Of a stretch of 64,000 bases of DNA, positions 22,770-35,400 are shown one piece after another. Below the pieces are notes generated by a model. The model did no database searches and was not told the DNA's origin. It saw only the letters and a program-made list of their open reading frames with translations. A program made the position numbers and the translations under genes. Position 1 is the first letter of the stretch, and every line of letters starts with the position of its first letter. The stretch lies in NCBI GenBank assembly GCA_013399875.1, contig VXAZ01002274.1, positions 257,527 through 321,526 of the forward strand, in the 5' to 3' direction. This DNA is from Gymnorhina tibicen. Taxonomy: Eukaryota; Chordata; Aves; Passeriformes; Artamidae.

Positions 22770-25700
22770 AGAGTCACAGTCCAGAGCTTTGAAAGGGATT
22801 AGAGACACACGATTGTTCCATTAATTGAAGTACAGGAGAGAGAGGTGTGTGTGCAGGAGCAGGGACGGGAGGGAGAGCAGAAATAACGCAGTGCATTAAT
22901 AAGATAAGAACTAGGCAAGGACAAATAAGGCATCGTTACACCCCAGAGACAAAAGGGCAGCTTCCAGAGGGCTGAGGCTTACTCTCTAATCATCTTAACT
23001 TTGTAATGTTATACAAGTAGAGGCATATTCTGTGGCTTGGGAGACTTTGCTGAGTAAAACCCTGCAAGCCACAGAAAAATGCTTAAGCAGCCTTTTAAAG
23101 CCTGGCAATGATCCAGCCCTCTTCCCTTCCCTGTACCCCCCTTCCTCTACCTCCACCCCACCGCTGTAACCCAGCCAGAGAAGCAGGAAAACCCTTGAGA
23201 CAGGCAATCTTTATTGGTGACGATATAAAAAGCTTTTAAAGACAATGGGAGGATTAAAGCGTTAGGGTCAGTTGCTACATTCTTGTAAGTGATGAGGGTG
23301 CGACAAAATATTTAAGCTCCCATGTAGCCTAAGGCTTTGGATTCAGTGAGAAAAAGGGGAGCTGTTAGGAGGGAAGGGCTTCTGACTGCAAGATTTGACT
23401 TGGCTCTTGATGCAGCGAGGCTTGGCCCTTGCTTGCTTTCCCCCAGCTCCTGGTGAAGGCAGGGAGAGGATGGAGTGAAGGGTCAGGCAGTGATGAGCAG
23501 CATTTTGATGGGCTGTGACCTTGGCACTCAAATGCCATCTTGCAGCAACCCTCACTCCTAAATGTCACCCCAGTGCTCCCGATCTGAACACGCTGCCCTT
23601 GCTGCTGCTGCTATTTCAGGAGATGGCAGCCCCCTCTAGATTTGCCTGGAGCCACCAGCCTGTAATTTGAAACAGCAAAATCCATTCTGGTTGAACTTCC
23701 CACTTCAGGATAAGGCAGGGACTGTTCTCTCTCATCTGCACAGTCACTCAGCACTTCCCCAGCTCTTATCTGCAGCACCCCAGCTCTCAGCTCCTTAGGA
23801 TAAGTGCCGTACAGGGAGCTCCTGACTGTACCAGCAGCTCCCCCTGCCCTGACATCGATTAAAGTCTGCTCAGATCCCAGGGCTGATGTACACCTCCCTC
23901 CTGCTGGCACTGGCACTGATGGAGGGAACCATTGCCAAGGAGAGGCAAGTTTTATTGCTATGAGGTAGAGCTGTAAACTTCCGGAAGAAAAAATTAAAAA
24001 AATAATCCAGGTATATGCTGAACTGGGGAGGGTATATGCAGAAGTGGGTGGCGAACAGAAATCAGAAAGCCTGATGTGGTTCTTCAGCCCAGCTCAGATG
24101 CTGAGTGAGTCTGGCAGGACTAAAACCACCCTGAATGGTGGTCGTCCCAGATGAGTTTCCCCACGGTTCCTGATACCAGTACTGCAAGCCAGGGTTGCCA
24201 CAGCTACCAGAGTTTCCCATGTCTATGAGAAAGGGTTTTCTGAAAGGTTACTGCTGTTGATGCTCTGAAGATCCTCTTGGTAAATCCATAAGGGGAGGAA
24301 AAGAAGACACAGCGAAGCTTTGAAATTGTGAATAGGGCTGTACTCAGGGGAAGCAGGTCACAGGTATCAGGGACTGGACAAAGAGATAATAAAGAGAGTC
24401 AGACATACTCCATGGAGTTGAAAATTTCACCAGAATTTTTGAAGACATCTGTGTTTCTTTGGTCAGAAGAAAAGTGCTGATTTAATCCTGCACTGCTATT
24501 TTTTCCCTGGATTCAGGCCCAATTCCCTATTTTCTTAACACCCAAGGACTTCTTGCTCCTGTGGAATACAGCCTGGTTAAAAGGAAGTAAAAAAACTTAA
24601 TTTCTCATCCTTGATTTCCAGAGACCTACTGATAATTTTACTTCTTTTTTATTTTGTAGAAGGAGGAAGGGGCCTTTTTCTGCTTTTAGGCGGTGGTTTA
24701 TTTTAAGTTGTCAAATTTGCCCTGTCTGAGCTTTCATGGTGGTGTCAGTTCTAAGTGCTTGATCTGTGCATAAATCTCCTGTACCAAACTAGATCCTCAG
24801 TGTCTGCTTTTCTTTTTTTTCTTTTGTGGGTTGGTGTGCCCTAGAGTTTGCTTCCTTTCCTCCCTTCTTTCCACTCTCCCTCCCCATGTTCCTACCGTCA
24901 GTTGAGCTAAGAAAACATATTTCTGTTGTCTATTCTTTATTCTTATACTCATCATAATGTTCATAAATGTTGGCACATTTTCCAGTTATGATTAAGCATT
25001 GCAAAGAGCAGGAAGAGGGGTGGGAGTAGTGGAACATCTTGGTTGGATAGGCTTAAGCAAATATGCAAGCATTTCTGCATGTTTACACTGCAGGAGGCAA
25101 GAAGGAAATCACTTGATGTGCAAATGGACTTGAAGGTGGTGAGGTTTGGGAGGGTTCTCCTATCCTATGAGGATTTGTTTCAAAGTGTTGGACCCACTCC
25201 TGGAAAAAGTTCTGTGTCTCTTCCACATGAAAGTTATCCTTATAGCAGAAAGCTCTGTGGTTCCAAAGAAACAAAGTTGTCAGATATCTTTCATCTTTTG
25301 CTAGTAGCGTTGCTATGGCTGTGATGGCAAAAGAAGATCACTGAGACAAGATTTGTCCGGAGAGGGAGAGATTTTCCAACTATAACTAATTCCTGATGCT
25401 ACATGTCTGACTTCTCAGCCCCAATCCTCCAGGGAGACTTACAAAATACCCTAGAAATCTGTGCTGAAAGCAAGAATCCATAATTCTACTGTATACCAAA
25501 AATGGTGACTCCAGAAGAGGTTCTCAGTGTGTCACGTAATATACATGCATAAAATCATATTTTAACATGCACACTGCCAATATTAAGCCTTTAGTATCTC
25601 AAAGGCAATAATTGTGTGCTAGGGGACACACAGAGCCCAGTGCCAACCTAATCAATGTTCATTTTGCAAACTTCATCTTTTCCTCAAGACTTGAAGGCTC

Positions 25701-25847
25701 CTTTTCCTCAGAGAGGGAAACCTGACTAACGTGGTAATGGTTCAGAGAACTTGCATGCCACATTGGTGATTGAGAAATTATCAGCATTTCTGAAGAGATG
25801 GTCACAGTTTTTATTCCCAGCTGTTCAGGTCAATGGCTACTTTATAC
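22768..25847. other. Unique non-coding sequence
   Basis: No gene or family is recognised. Pyrimidine-rich strings occur at about 23120-23162 and 24840-24893. The stretch 23215-23340 is AT-rich with few simple motifs and could be conserved. Open frames are all under about 105 codons. Confidence 0.5.
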
Positions 25848-25998
25848 CAGTGTTTCCCAAAAGATAATAGCTAGCACACCCCGAAGACGGGATGCCTCTA
25901 CCTTGAAATTTCCAAAACTATGAAGCCTACATATCCAGGTATATTGTTGTGCAACAATCCATCTAGTGTATGGTGCAAGAATGATTAACCAACACCTG
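25848..25998. mobile_element. Possible hAT (Charlie-like) DNA transposon fragment
   Basis: The left edge CAGTGTTTCCCAAA matches the terminal inverted repeat start of many hAT elements (CAGTGTTTCTCAA). It is followed by GCACACCCCGAAGACGGG and GAAATTTCCAAAA, phrases typical of non-autonomous Charlie relatives. The right edge AACCAACACCTG could be a decayed TIR. No clean 8-bp target duplication is visible. Tentative. Confidence 0.38.
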
Positions 25999-28310
25999 GT
26001 TGTTTCCCGCCAGCAGCTTGCATCTCCTGAACAAGTATCAGTAGTTGAAACTCTTACTAATGTTTAGTGCTACACTAAGCTGCAATCTGTTGGTCCAAAT
26101 TGTTTCTAATGAGTTGTTTATTGGTCAGTATAAAGTTCCAGGTGCAGAAAATCAACATGGAGGCTGCAAAGAGCAGTTATTTCTTGTTTCCTGCCCTCAG
26201 CTTGGTCTTGAATTAATTCCTTTTTTTTTGGGATAGATTCATCCCCAATTCAGAGATTTTGAAATGGTAAGTTCAGGTCTGGAGTTGGACTGAGAAAATT
26301 TAGATGAAGGTCTTAAAATTTCTGTTTAAAGAGATTGGCAAGCTGTAAATGAAAAATGTAGAATGGCAATATTCTCATGCCTCTTCTCCAGAAGAAGAAG
26401 AGAGGAAAGAAAGAAGAGAGGACAGATGAAGACTAACTCATTTTTTTGTGACATCAGGAGATGACAACATCCTCTTTTTTGATATGTGAGCTGGGAAGAT
26501 TGGGACTGAAAACAGAAAGAAGAAATAAATCAAAAGTCATGCAGTATCATTTTTTTGAGTTATTAATTTTTTTCTGGTCATTGCCATGTCTGCACTTTTA
26601 GTTCTGGATCCATTCAGAAATTTAAGGACAAACATATCAAGGGGTGAGGAGTACAGAGGCATCTTTTTAGTAAATGACTCACTTCAAACAAGAGGATTTA
26701 TCGTGTGAAGAGCATTGTGACACAAACGGCAAGGGATCAGCAGTGAGCTATTGCATGTGAAGTGCTTCCATATTTTCGTAGGCTACCAAGTGCTTATGTG
26801 CTGGGATCATTCTGTTAACCAGTAGTAGCTAGCAGGGTGAAAATGTGTTGCTATTTTTTAATGGTGTTTCAGAAATCGGACATACTGGTGACTGAGGAAT
26901 GAGAGTTGCATCAGATCCCTTTGAAAAGGTTAGTCTTGCTATTCTTAAGTACTTTATTTTGAGTACCCTTTTTCTTTTTTTTTTGTATCCAGCTCAGTGC
27001 CAGAGGTTCTGAGGCTGTGCATGAAAATACAACACTATGTATAGTACATCTCCACAGATATGTCCCACACTTTCCTTTCTAAGGTCAGCACTGGCAACAC
27101 ACAAAGCCACAGTGGCTGGAGATGGAAAAGAAGCTAATTAGCTCATCTATCTCTTTTGAAGGCTAACTCCTTGCCAAATTTTAGGAATTCAGTCCAATCT
27201 AACTGAAATGTTCCAAGCATTTAAGATCTCCTCTTATCTCTTGGGAGACCACTTACAGGTCAAATACATATCAAGAAGAACTATGATAGTGTTTAAGTCC
27301 CAAATTCCACTTCTTAGCTTTACCTTTTCACTAGGAGCTCTGCTTCCCTGGGCTACCCTAAGTAATTCCTTTCTTTCCTTGACCCTTTCATGCCCTTCAC
27401 AAGATTAGTGTAGTGCTATTTATAAACTCTTCAAGGCAGAGACTGGATTTTCATTTATCCTAGTGCTACAGAAAAAACCATTGAAATTATCACCACAAAT
27501 GGCTAGAATGAATAGATTTATCTCCCCCACAATGGCGTGATTTTTTCTCTCCAATAAACTTCTTAATTGAACATTTTATATGAAGGTAATGCAAAATTCA
27601 GAAATAATCACTAAGTGGGGCAGTGGAAAGAAACATGATTCCAGCTTCCCAGCTGCTGGCCATGGATCCTTGTTAACGCTCGAAGTTTAATTTGGCCTGT
27701 CATGAAACATCTTTTCAAACTTTTTACTGCATACTAAAGGCAACAGGATCCCATGGATCTTCAGATCACTTAGCATGACCTGGAAAGTTACTAACAGTCT
27801 TTCAGTGACAGTCTGGGAATCAGCTTCCATCTGCAGATTTATTATCTGTTCAGTTCCATCACAAGGTCTTGCTTAAACATGACCCATTAGACACAGCACT
27901 CCTGTCTAATCTTCCATCTGCTTTCCATGATTTATCTTCTTGCTGCAGCTACCTGCTGCAGCTGGATGCATCCTGAAGTTTCTTGTCCATCAATAGGTAG
28001 TATTTAAAAGGGGAAAATATACCACAGAGCCTGATGTTTCCTTTCTTTTTTTTTTTTTCTGGATGCCCATGTAATGCTAAAGTACCTGGGGCTACAGGCA
28101 CTTGGATACATAAGGAACTTTGGCTTGGGTCCCTGCCTCTTGTAGAGATGAGGCATAATGTACATGTAATCAATGTCCAGCCAAGCATCTACAATCTGGC
28201 TACAGCTCTGGAGTTGAACCTCCCTTCCTTTTCAAGGGATATTTGAAAGAATTCTAAAGGGCTTCTGAGGGTTGCTATTAACACCCATTTGTCTAGGAGA
28301 AAAGAGGAGA
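25999..28310. other. Unique non-coding sequence
   Basis: A purine-only-like stretch (GAA/GGAAA) lies at about 26390-26430, a T10 run at 26975-26984 and a T13 run at 28046-28058. No gene or family is recognised. Confidence 0.5.
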
Positions 28311-28358
28311 TGGGTGGGTGGATGGATGGATGGATGGATGGATGGATGGATGGATGGA
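28311..28358. repeat. (GGAT)n microsatellite
   Basis: Two GGTG-type units followed by about nine GGAT tetramers in perfect tandem. Confidence 0.95.
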
Positions 28359-31300
28359 GACAAACCAGGTGACCATCAGTGGAAGAACCCCTCATGTGCT
28401 TGCAGTTGAAGCATGCACCATGTCCCTCCCAGTTTTCACTACTACCTGGAGCAAAGTCTGCTGGTAGCATGAAATGTAGTATATGAGACCTCTGAAGACA
28501 GGAAAGCATTGTCAGTAGGGCTCCTCACAGAGTTACAGCCTCACTTCCTTGGCAGAATCATAAGCCCTCATGTGTAATAATTACTCTATAAACGATTGTA
28601 AGGAATGGAACTTTTCTGGTGTCATTATTGGAGTGACTTTTGATCCACAGCCAAGTGGATCAAATCCAATCCTATAGGATCTTTTGAAATGCTCTTGTGG
28701 CACCTGGTTTCTTATTTCAAAGATAGGGTGGTAGCACACCTTTTACTTTTACAAACTCCTTTTACTTTTTTGCTCTGTTTTCTGTGTATAATATATTTAG
28801 AGCTCATGCCTAAATGAACTCCGAGAATCAGTCATGGAGCTGGAGGAGTCAGCTTTTTCCTTGCATTCTAATACTTGGATGCTGGAAATACCAGGAGGTG
28901 ATTAGATTTCACATCTATTTTTCCCTGTGCATAACTCGCTGAGGTATCAAAAGCAGTTATGGGGAAGTACACCGTCTTACAAATACCGAGAATGAGGTAT
29001 TTCATTTGGGTTTGCCCAAATCAGTCTATTTCCAGCCTTGTTTGCTGTCCCTTATGGGAATTCTTTAGGAATCAGGAAGGTCAGCCCTCAGGGAAACTAA
29101 CTGAATTACAATTTTGTAAGGGAAAAATGCACATGGGGATTAATTAGAGATAACACAGTCATTTATTTTCTAGTGGCATCTTTTTCAGCTCTCCAGAGAC
29201 AGGGAAACCAGAGTTCATCACCTCCTGAACCATTGCTGAATACACAGCCTTCACAAGCAAACTCCAGAGAAGCAACACCACATGAAGACTCCAGCTGAGG
29301 TGCAACTCAGGAGACACCATTAATATACTCTGTCCAGCAGCAGTGAGAAAGTGCTTTTAATCAAAAGTTACTATGAATTAACATCCAAGTTGAGCCTGAG
29401 ACACAAGGACTACATAGCCTTGTGCTGGGCTCAGTTACAAGTGCAGAGACAGAGGCACTGCAGTAATACTTTAAAACTTTTTATGAATTCAGGAAAAGCT
29501 GCTTGGAGAATTTCTAAAAAGCATTGATTATTATTTTAATTTGTAGATTCATCCAAGTTAATAAATATGAGGAAAAGAGCTCTTTTGACTATGCTCTGCA
29601 TTTGAAAGTGAAAAATACATTTGGGATTGTGTTGAAATATCTCATTCCAGCATTTTCAAAATGAAAAGAAGGTGGGAGGTTTTTTTGATTCAAAAGTGCT
29701 CTCTGGCTGAGCTGTTTTTATATATGAAAGAAAAACAAGGTTTAAAATTGGAGTAGAACCAACTTTGAAATGTTTCGACCAATGCCATGTGAATACTTCT
29801 TCAATAATTGTATTTTGAACATGAGAATTTTGGCTTTGTCCTCATTTAGAGTGGGAGGCAAAATATTAGAAATCTTGAGAGTTTTGAGGAAAGAAAATTC
29901 CATATGTACTCTGCTTACAGACAGCAAAGAAGTGAAATACTTCTAAAACCTATCTTGCAAAATAGGTTTTTCCTCAAAAATTGATCAAACATTGCTTAAA
30001 AACCACAGAGCACCACTGGAGATATAAACATTGGATTTTTGTATAGCATTCATCCTATAAAAGCTTTAGTGTGATGCTAAAACCGCTTGCCCAGAAAGTA
30101 GACAATACTAAAAGTAGTTAAGTTACGAATATTTAACTTTTGTTCAGATCAAATTACTTCATCTGTGTCTGAGTAAACAGTGGCCGTTTATTCAATGACA
30201 GAAAACCATTTGCTGCCATTATTTGTGAGAGTGTTCACATGAGCAATCTATGATCAACAAGCGAGGGTACAAGGTATGCTTTGGGTGACTTTTCTCTTCC
30301 ACCTCCTCTTCTGTTGGGATCACTGCCCTGGCCAAGCATGTTGCCTCCAATGTCTGAGTCACAGCATAGTGCTCTCCAGATGCCTTTAACTCAAGCCTTT
30401 TATTCCAAGTTGTTGAGATTTTATTTTAGAGACTTTATGGCAGCACTTGAGGGAATCTTGACCATTCATCTAGTGAGGATTTTACTCCTGTTCCCAGAAC
30501 ACCCTCCCATTCCCCTGACAGAGGCCCTTAGGATTTTGTGCAAGGTCACCAACATCTGGGGCACTGTGAGTTAATGCACTGAGCCTAGAGAGTTGAAGCA
30601 GAGCAGTTGGTCTTTCTAGACTAGCACGGACAGATGGAAGAGCATGAAAACCTTTGTAAAAGGGAGGCTGCTCTCCCTAGGCTTTTACTCCGCAATTTTT
30701 CTCTTTCTCCAGTCTATAGGGTATCTCAGCAGAACAAATAAACCTGCCTGTTCCAGGCTGGGATGAGACATCACAATAACGGAATAATCTCTTGCTAAGA
30801 CTTCTCAGGGAGCCTAGCTGAGTGATTAAGCCTTCACGCCTAACCTTGGATCCATTAGTGTATTATGAGATAAAGCTGAAAAACATAAACCTCTTTCAGC
30901 CATCCTGCCATCAAAGGGCTTTGTTCAGCCAGTCCTTCTGTTAGTTTCTTTTTTCACCTTTCCTCAGAGAGCTTTTTTCACCTTTCCTCATAGAAATATG
31001 TAGGCTTTGTGTGACAATATCATATCCTACTGAAAGTCACAAAACCCTTTAAACATAGTATTAGACCCAGAGAACTTGCCATGCTTTGGGAGAAATGCAT
31101 GGCCTGGCTATTCCAAATGACCTGATGGTTTGAGGCTGAATCACACAATACTTAGAGGAAAGACAAATTTATCATTAACCGCAACAGGGAAACCAAAGTC
31201 TTGGCCACATGGAGAAAAGATATCTGTCCACAGGGATTACATCCTGGAAAGTGGTAACTTTCAGAGAAATTATCAGAGGTATGCTGCCACCACATCTGTG

Positions 31301-32380
31301 TTAGGGTCTTTGTGGTCAAATAGCTTAGACTCTGAAGGAGATAAATAGAAGATCCAAGGAAAAGGGGGAAGTGGTATTATCATAGTAGAAATGATACTGG
31401 AACATCAGTTTCCCATTTAGGGGTTCAGACTGGACTTTTCCTTAGAGGAAATAAGAAATAAGATTTCATAGCCTGTGCAACAGCCTTTGACACTCCTGTG
31501 GGGCTGCAGAAGGACACTTGTGAGCAAGATTCTCATCACCTTGTGTTGAAAAGGTACACAGGGTGGAGGTGGAAGCTACACCAAACTAAATGGTAGGAAC
31601 TGCATGGCTACAGTACTCTGACAATGTCATGATGCAGACACCTGTGTTATTTCTACCAGTGTCACTGGGATACCTGTGGCAAACCTTGTAAATGTTCATG
31701 GAAGATTTTGGCCTAGATGGATATTTTGGCTTTTATAAGACTTAGAACTAGGATGAAATAAACTGAGGAATGACTTAAAGAGAGACTTTAATAGGAGCAC
31801 AAGTAAGGTTTTCGTGTTGAAGAATAAAGTTTGCAATGCAGGTATGAAGATTAGCAAGCAGTATGGGATCAAAGAAATCTCCAGCACTCCATACAACTCA
31901 CCCATTTGTTATGTCATTGTGGGTAGGGAAATCCCAGCCTATGCAAACAGGGCAAGATTTTGATTAAAAATAGATACTGGCACTTGGGTTCTATAAGAGA
32001 TGATAAGCCTCTGAGTCCTCCAAATGCCAGGTCATTGTTCTGTGTCACAACTTTCTTTGGAATCCATTGACTCTTGCTAGCCTGGCAAGATTATAAATTA
32101 ATTATGGGTGAAAAAGAAAACAGGAGAAAAAGAAAATTTGGACCTGCTCTTTGGTTGATTATGAAACTGGCCTCATCCCACTGAAATGAGTGAATTTACT
32201 GGCAATTGGCAGATTATAAATCTGGCAACTTTCACCATCACGTGTCTCAGCACCCACAGGTTCCTGCATCACAAATACCCATGGTGACAGTGACGATAAA
32301 TCAGGAGACTTTCCAGATGAATTGTATCTTCCTCTGAAAACTCTGAGATTTACTCCAAAGTACAAGTACCAGGGATTATC
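28359..32380. other. Unique non-coding sequence
   Basis: No gene or family is recognised. A perfect 9-bp inverted repeat (AAAACCTAT / ATAGGTTTT, 8-nt loop) lies at 29945-29970. A 24-bp-period duplication of CTTTTTTCACCTTTCCTCA lies at 30948-30990. Confidence 0.5.
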
Positions 32381-32445
32381 ATATCATATCATATCATATC
32401 ATATCATATCATATCATACCATACCATACCATACCATACCATACC
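32381..32445. repeat. Compound pentanucleotide array (ATATC)7(ATACC)6
   Basis: Seven perfect ATATC units (32381-32415) switch without interruption to six perfect ATACC units (32416-32445). The sharp switch suggests a single T-to-C change that then spread by slippage. Confidence 0.95.
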
Positions 32446-35400
32446 AATCAGTTTGGTTTGCTTGTACTGCAATTCTTTTTATGATTTTATAATTAAGAAA
32501 CATCTGAATCCTCAAAGGTTCTAGGCCAAATTTTCCACTAGTGATAACAAACAGCCAAATTGACTGAAGATATCAGAAAAAAAGGTAATTTGTTGTGCTG
32601 GGAACAGAGTCTGTGATCTTAAAGCAGGGAGATCTCATGACTGAGAGGTGGTTTGGAACAGAGCCCTTGCAAGATCTTCTTGAGCTTAAATTGTTCTGTG
32701 TTTCTGTGATCCAAAAAATTCAAGTACCATGCATCCTTTGTAGCTCCTGTGCTTTTATTTCATTACTCTGTTGCTCTTGCTGCAGTCCACCTTGCTCAGA
32801 GACAGATGATGAAAGAGATGCTGAATGTACTTTCTTACTGATGTACAAGGAATTGAGGAGAGGAAAAAAAACCTCTCTGTGATCCTCAAAGTCAGATGCA
32901 ATTGCAGTATGAGATATTTGAGCCCAAAAATGTGCAGCTATCAGTGTGTAGCTGCTTCCTTGCTGGAACCCCAGGCACCCCAGGGATGGAGCTGAAGGAA
33001 TAGTTTCTAGCCCTTTCCATTTCAGAGCTGTGTTGCTGCAAGAGTTGATAAATAGCCTTCATTGTGGACGCTCCTTCCCTGCTGTGGCTCCCACCCTTGT
33101 CTCAACATTCCCATCTGGATATAAATCTTGCTTTTCCCTGTCCCCTTCCCCCACTCTCCTCGTCTTCTGCCCCCGCAGCCCCCTCCAGAGCTCTCCCTCC
33201 CCCTTATCCTCCATGGAAAGCTGGAAAGCTGATAAATAAATCATACCTGCCTCGCTGACCAGGGTGATAGTCACCCAATCCATAACTACTACATGATTTC
33301 CTTTGCCAAATGCTGGAAAATGAAAAACACACTGTCCTTTTGAACAGATCAGCATCTGTGTACATATAAAACTGTTATTGTGGTACTACCAGCATATCTG
33401 TGTTGGGGTCTCTCATTTTTCACCACGTACTGACCCAGGCAAAAGCTTTCATTGAACATGATTTACAATTTACTGAGGAACACACTGTTGACTCGGGCCA
33501 TTACTATTATTTTGTAGATATTCCCTGGTCTCTGCCAAAATAAAAACAATCTAGGAAAGAAACTGCTTTAATTGAAGCTACATTAACTTTTCCAACTTTG
33601 CCACCATACTGAAAACCATTTAAAATATGAGATTCAGATAGACTTCTATCCAAATTTTTTGGTTTTTTCACTGCAGACATGGGAGAGGCATTTGAAGAAC
33701 AAAGGATAGATTATGATGTTTGTGTCAAATTTTTGAACTAGCCCTGAAAATTGCATCTACCCTGCATTTTTGATCAGATCTATAGCAAGTGAAAAGAACA
33801 CATTTCTGATATTCTGAGGCAAAGATCAGAGCCAGGTTTTGAAGTTCCAGGCCAGTGTCTGGTGATGTGTGTTAGTTAAATAGTTGAAGGGAATTAAAGA
33901 AAAAATGAACTTGTGAAGGGGCATGATGTGGAAAAACTGTAAGTTGAAAAGGGACATTTCTATTGCATCATTTCCTAACTGTGAGGGGTGCCAGGCTGCA
34001 GAACAGTCTCTGGAGATAAGTGGTGCATGAGGTACTGGTTGGGCTATTTTAAAAGATGACTGAACACTACCGTGGTGGAAAGAGGGAACATTTCTCCTCA
34101 CTGATAGATCCTGCTACACTGAATTACATGCTCACATACAGCTTGTAACAACTCCTGTTCCAGGAAACAGGGTTAGTGTGTACGTAGGAAATGAACAAAT
34201 TGCAACAATTTGTGATTCCACATCAGTGGTGTGCTGCATCATGTGAGAACCTGGCTTACACAGTCCCGAAATCTGCTTCCACTTGCAGAGAGATAACAGA
34301 GGAAAGTACAGCCAAAGGGAATATGCTGGTCTACACGTCTAACTGGAATCTGGCCTTGGGCCTTTCCTCTAATTATGTGACATTCAAATGTAATGCAGCA
34401 AAGTGGAACCTTGCTTTTATTCAGTGACCCACCAAGGGCAACTTCCATCAACATCTGTGAGAGGGAGACTGGTAAATCCAAAGAGATTTCAATTCCAAGT
34501 AGACTTGGTCATCCACTGCAAGTGTCACTCTTCTCTTTTAACCTACAGAAGGAATATGGGACAATTGCACTCCTAAATTGGAAGCTGAGGCAGGTCAAAT
34601 GAGCATGAGTGAAAATTCTGTGAAAATTTGCTTTCCAGTGTAAGGTCATTTCACCTCCATCTGGCCCCAGCTCTCCAGTGAGCTTTTCTCAACAGTTCTT
34701 TGCTCAGCACTGTGCACATATTTTTAATTTTTAGTTTCAGTCAGAATTTATTTAGAAAGACAGAGATGTGGTATAGATACAACATCAGAAGCTGAGTGGA
34801 TACACTGAGACAGTGACTGAGCTCAGCACAGCAGCCCAGGCAGCGACGCCACTTTACACCACCCAAGGACTGGGTCCAATTTAACAGGACAATCTTTCCC
34901 TGGTTTGGGAGACAGGGAAGAGGGAATGTGATTTTAGTTTTCATTCCCCGGTGGATGTATGGAAACAGGCTGTACTTTTCTGGAATGTGTGGGATCTTTA
35001 GCATGGCGACTTGCGACGTGATTTTAAGCAGGCAAAGAAGTGCGTGCATGCAAGAGCACACACACACAGAGACGCGCGCACACCTCGGCCCGCTGGGCAG
35101 CCTGCCCACCCAGCACTTGATGCTGCAAGTCGTGATGATTAGCAGAGTTTCCTCCTGCAGCCTGCTGGATAACAGTGAGATCAGCATATACAGACACACC
35201 TCTGGTGTGAGTGGAACAGTATTTGCTTTGTTCTGACCAGGCCTTACAGGATCTCTGCTGTGACAGCTGACAAAAAGAGGGGGAAGGAAATCATTAATAA
35301 GAAATGATGTTTTGAGGCGAAAGTATCAGGAATGTAAAAGGAAAAAAAGTTCGTAAATACAGCCATAAGGAAATAATGTGCCAACGTACTTTCTACGTCC

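Noticed and set aside
34741..35199. 152-codon minus-strand open frame
   Set aside because: Crosses an ACACAC/GCGCGC simple stretch, and no motif is seen.
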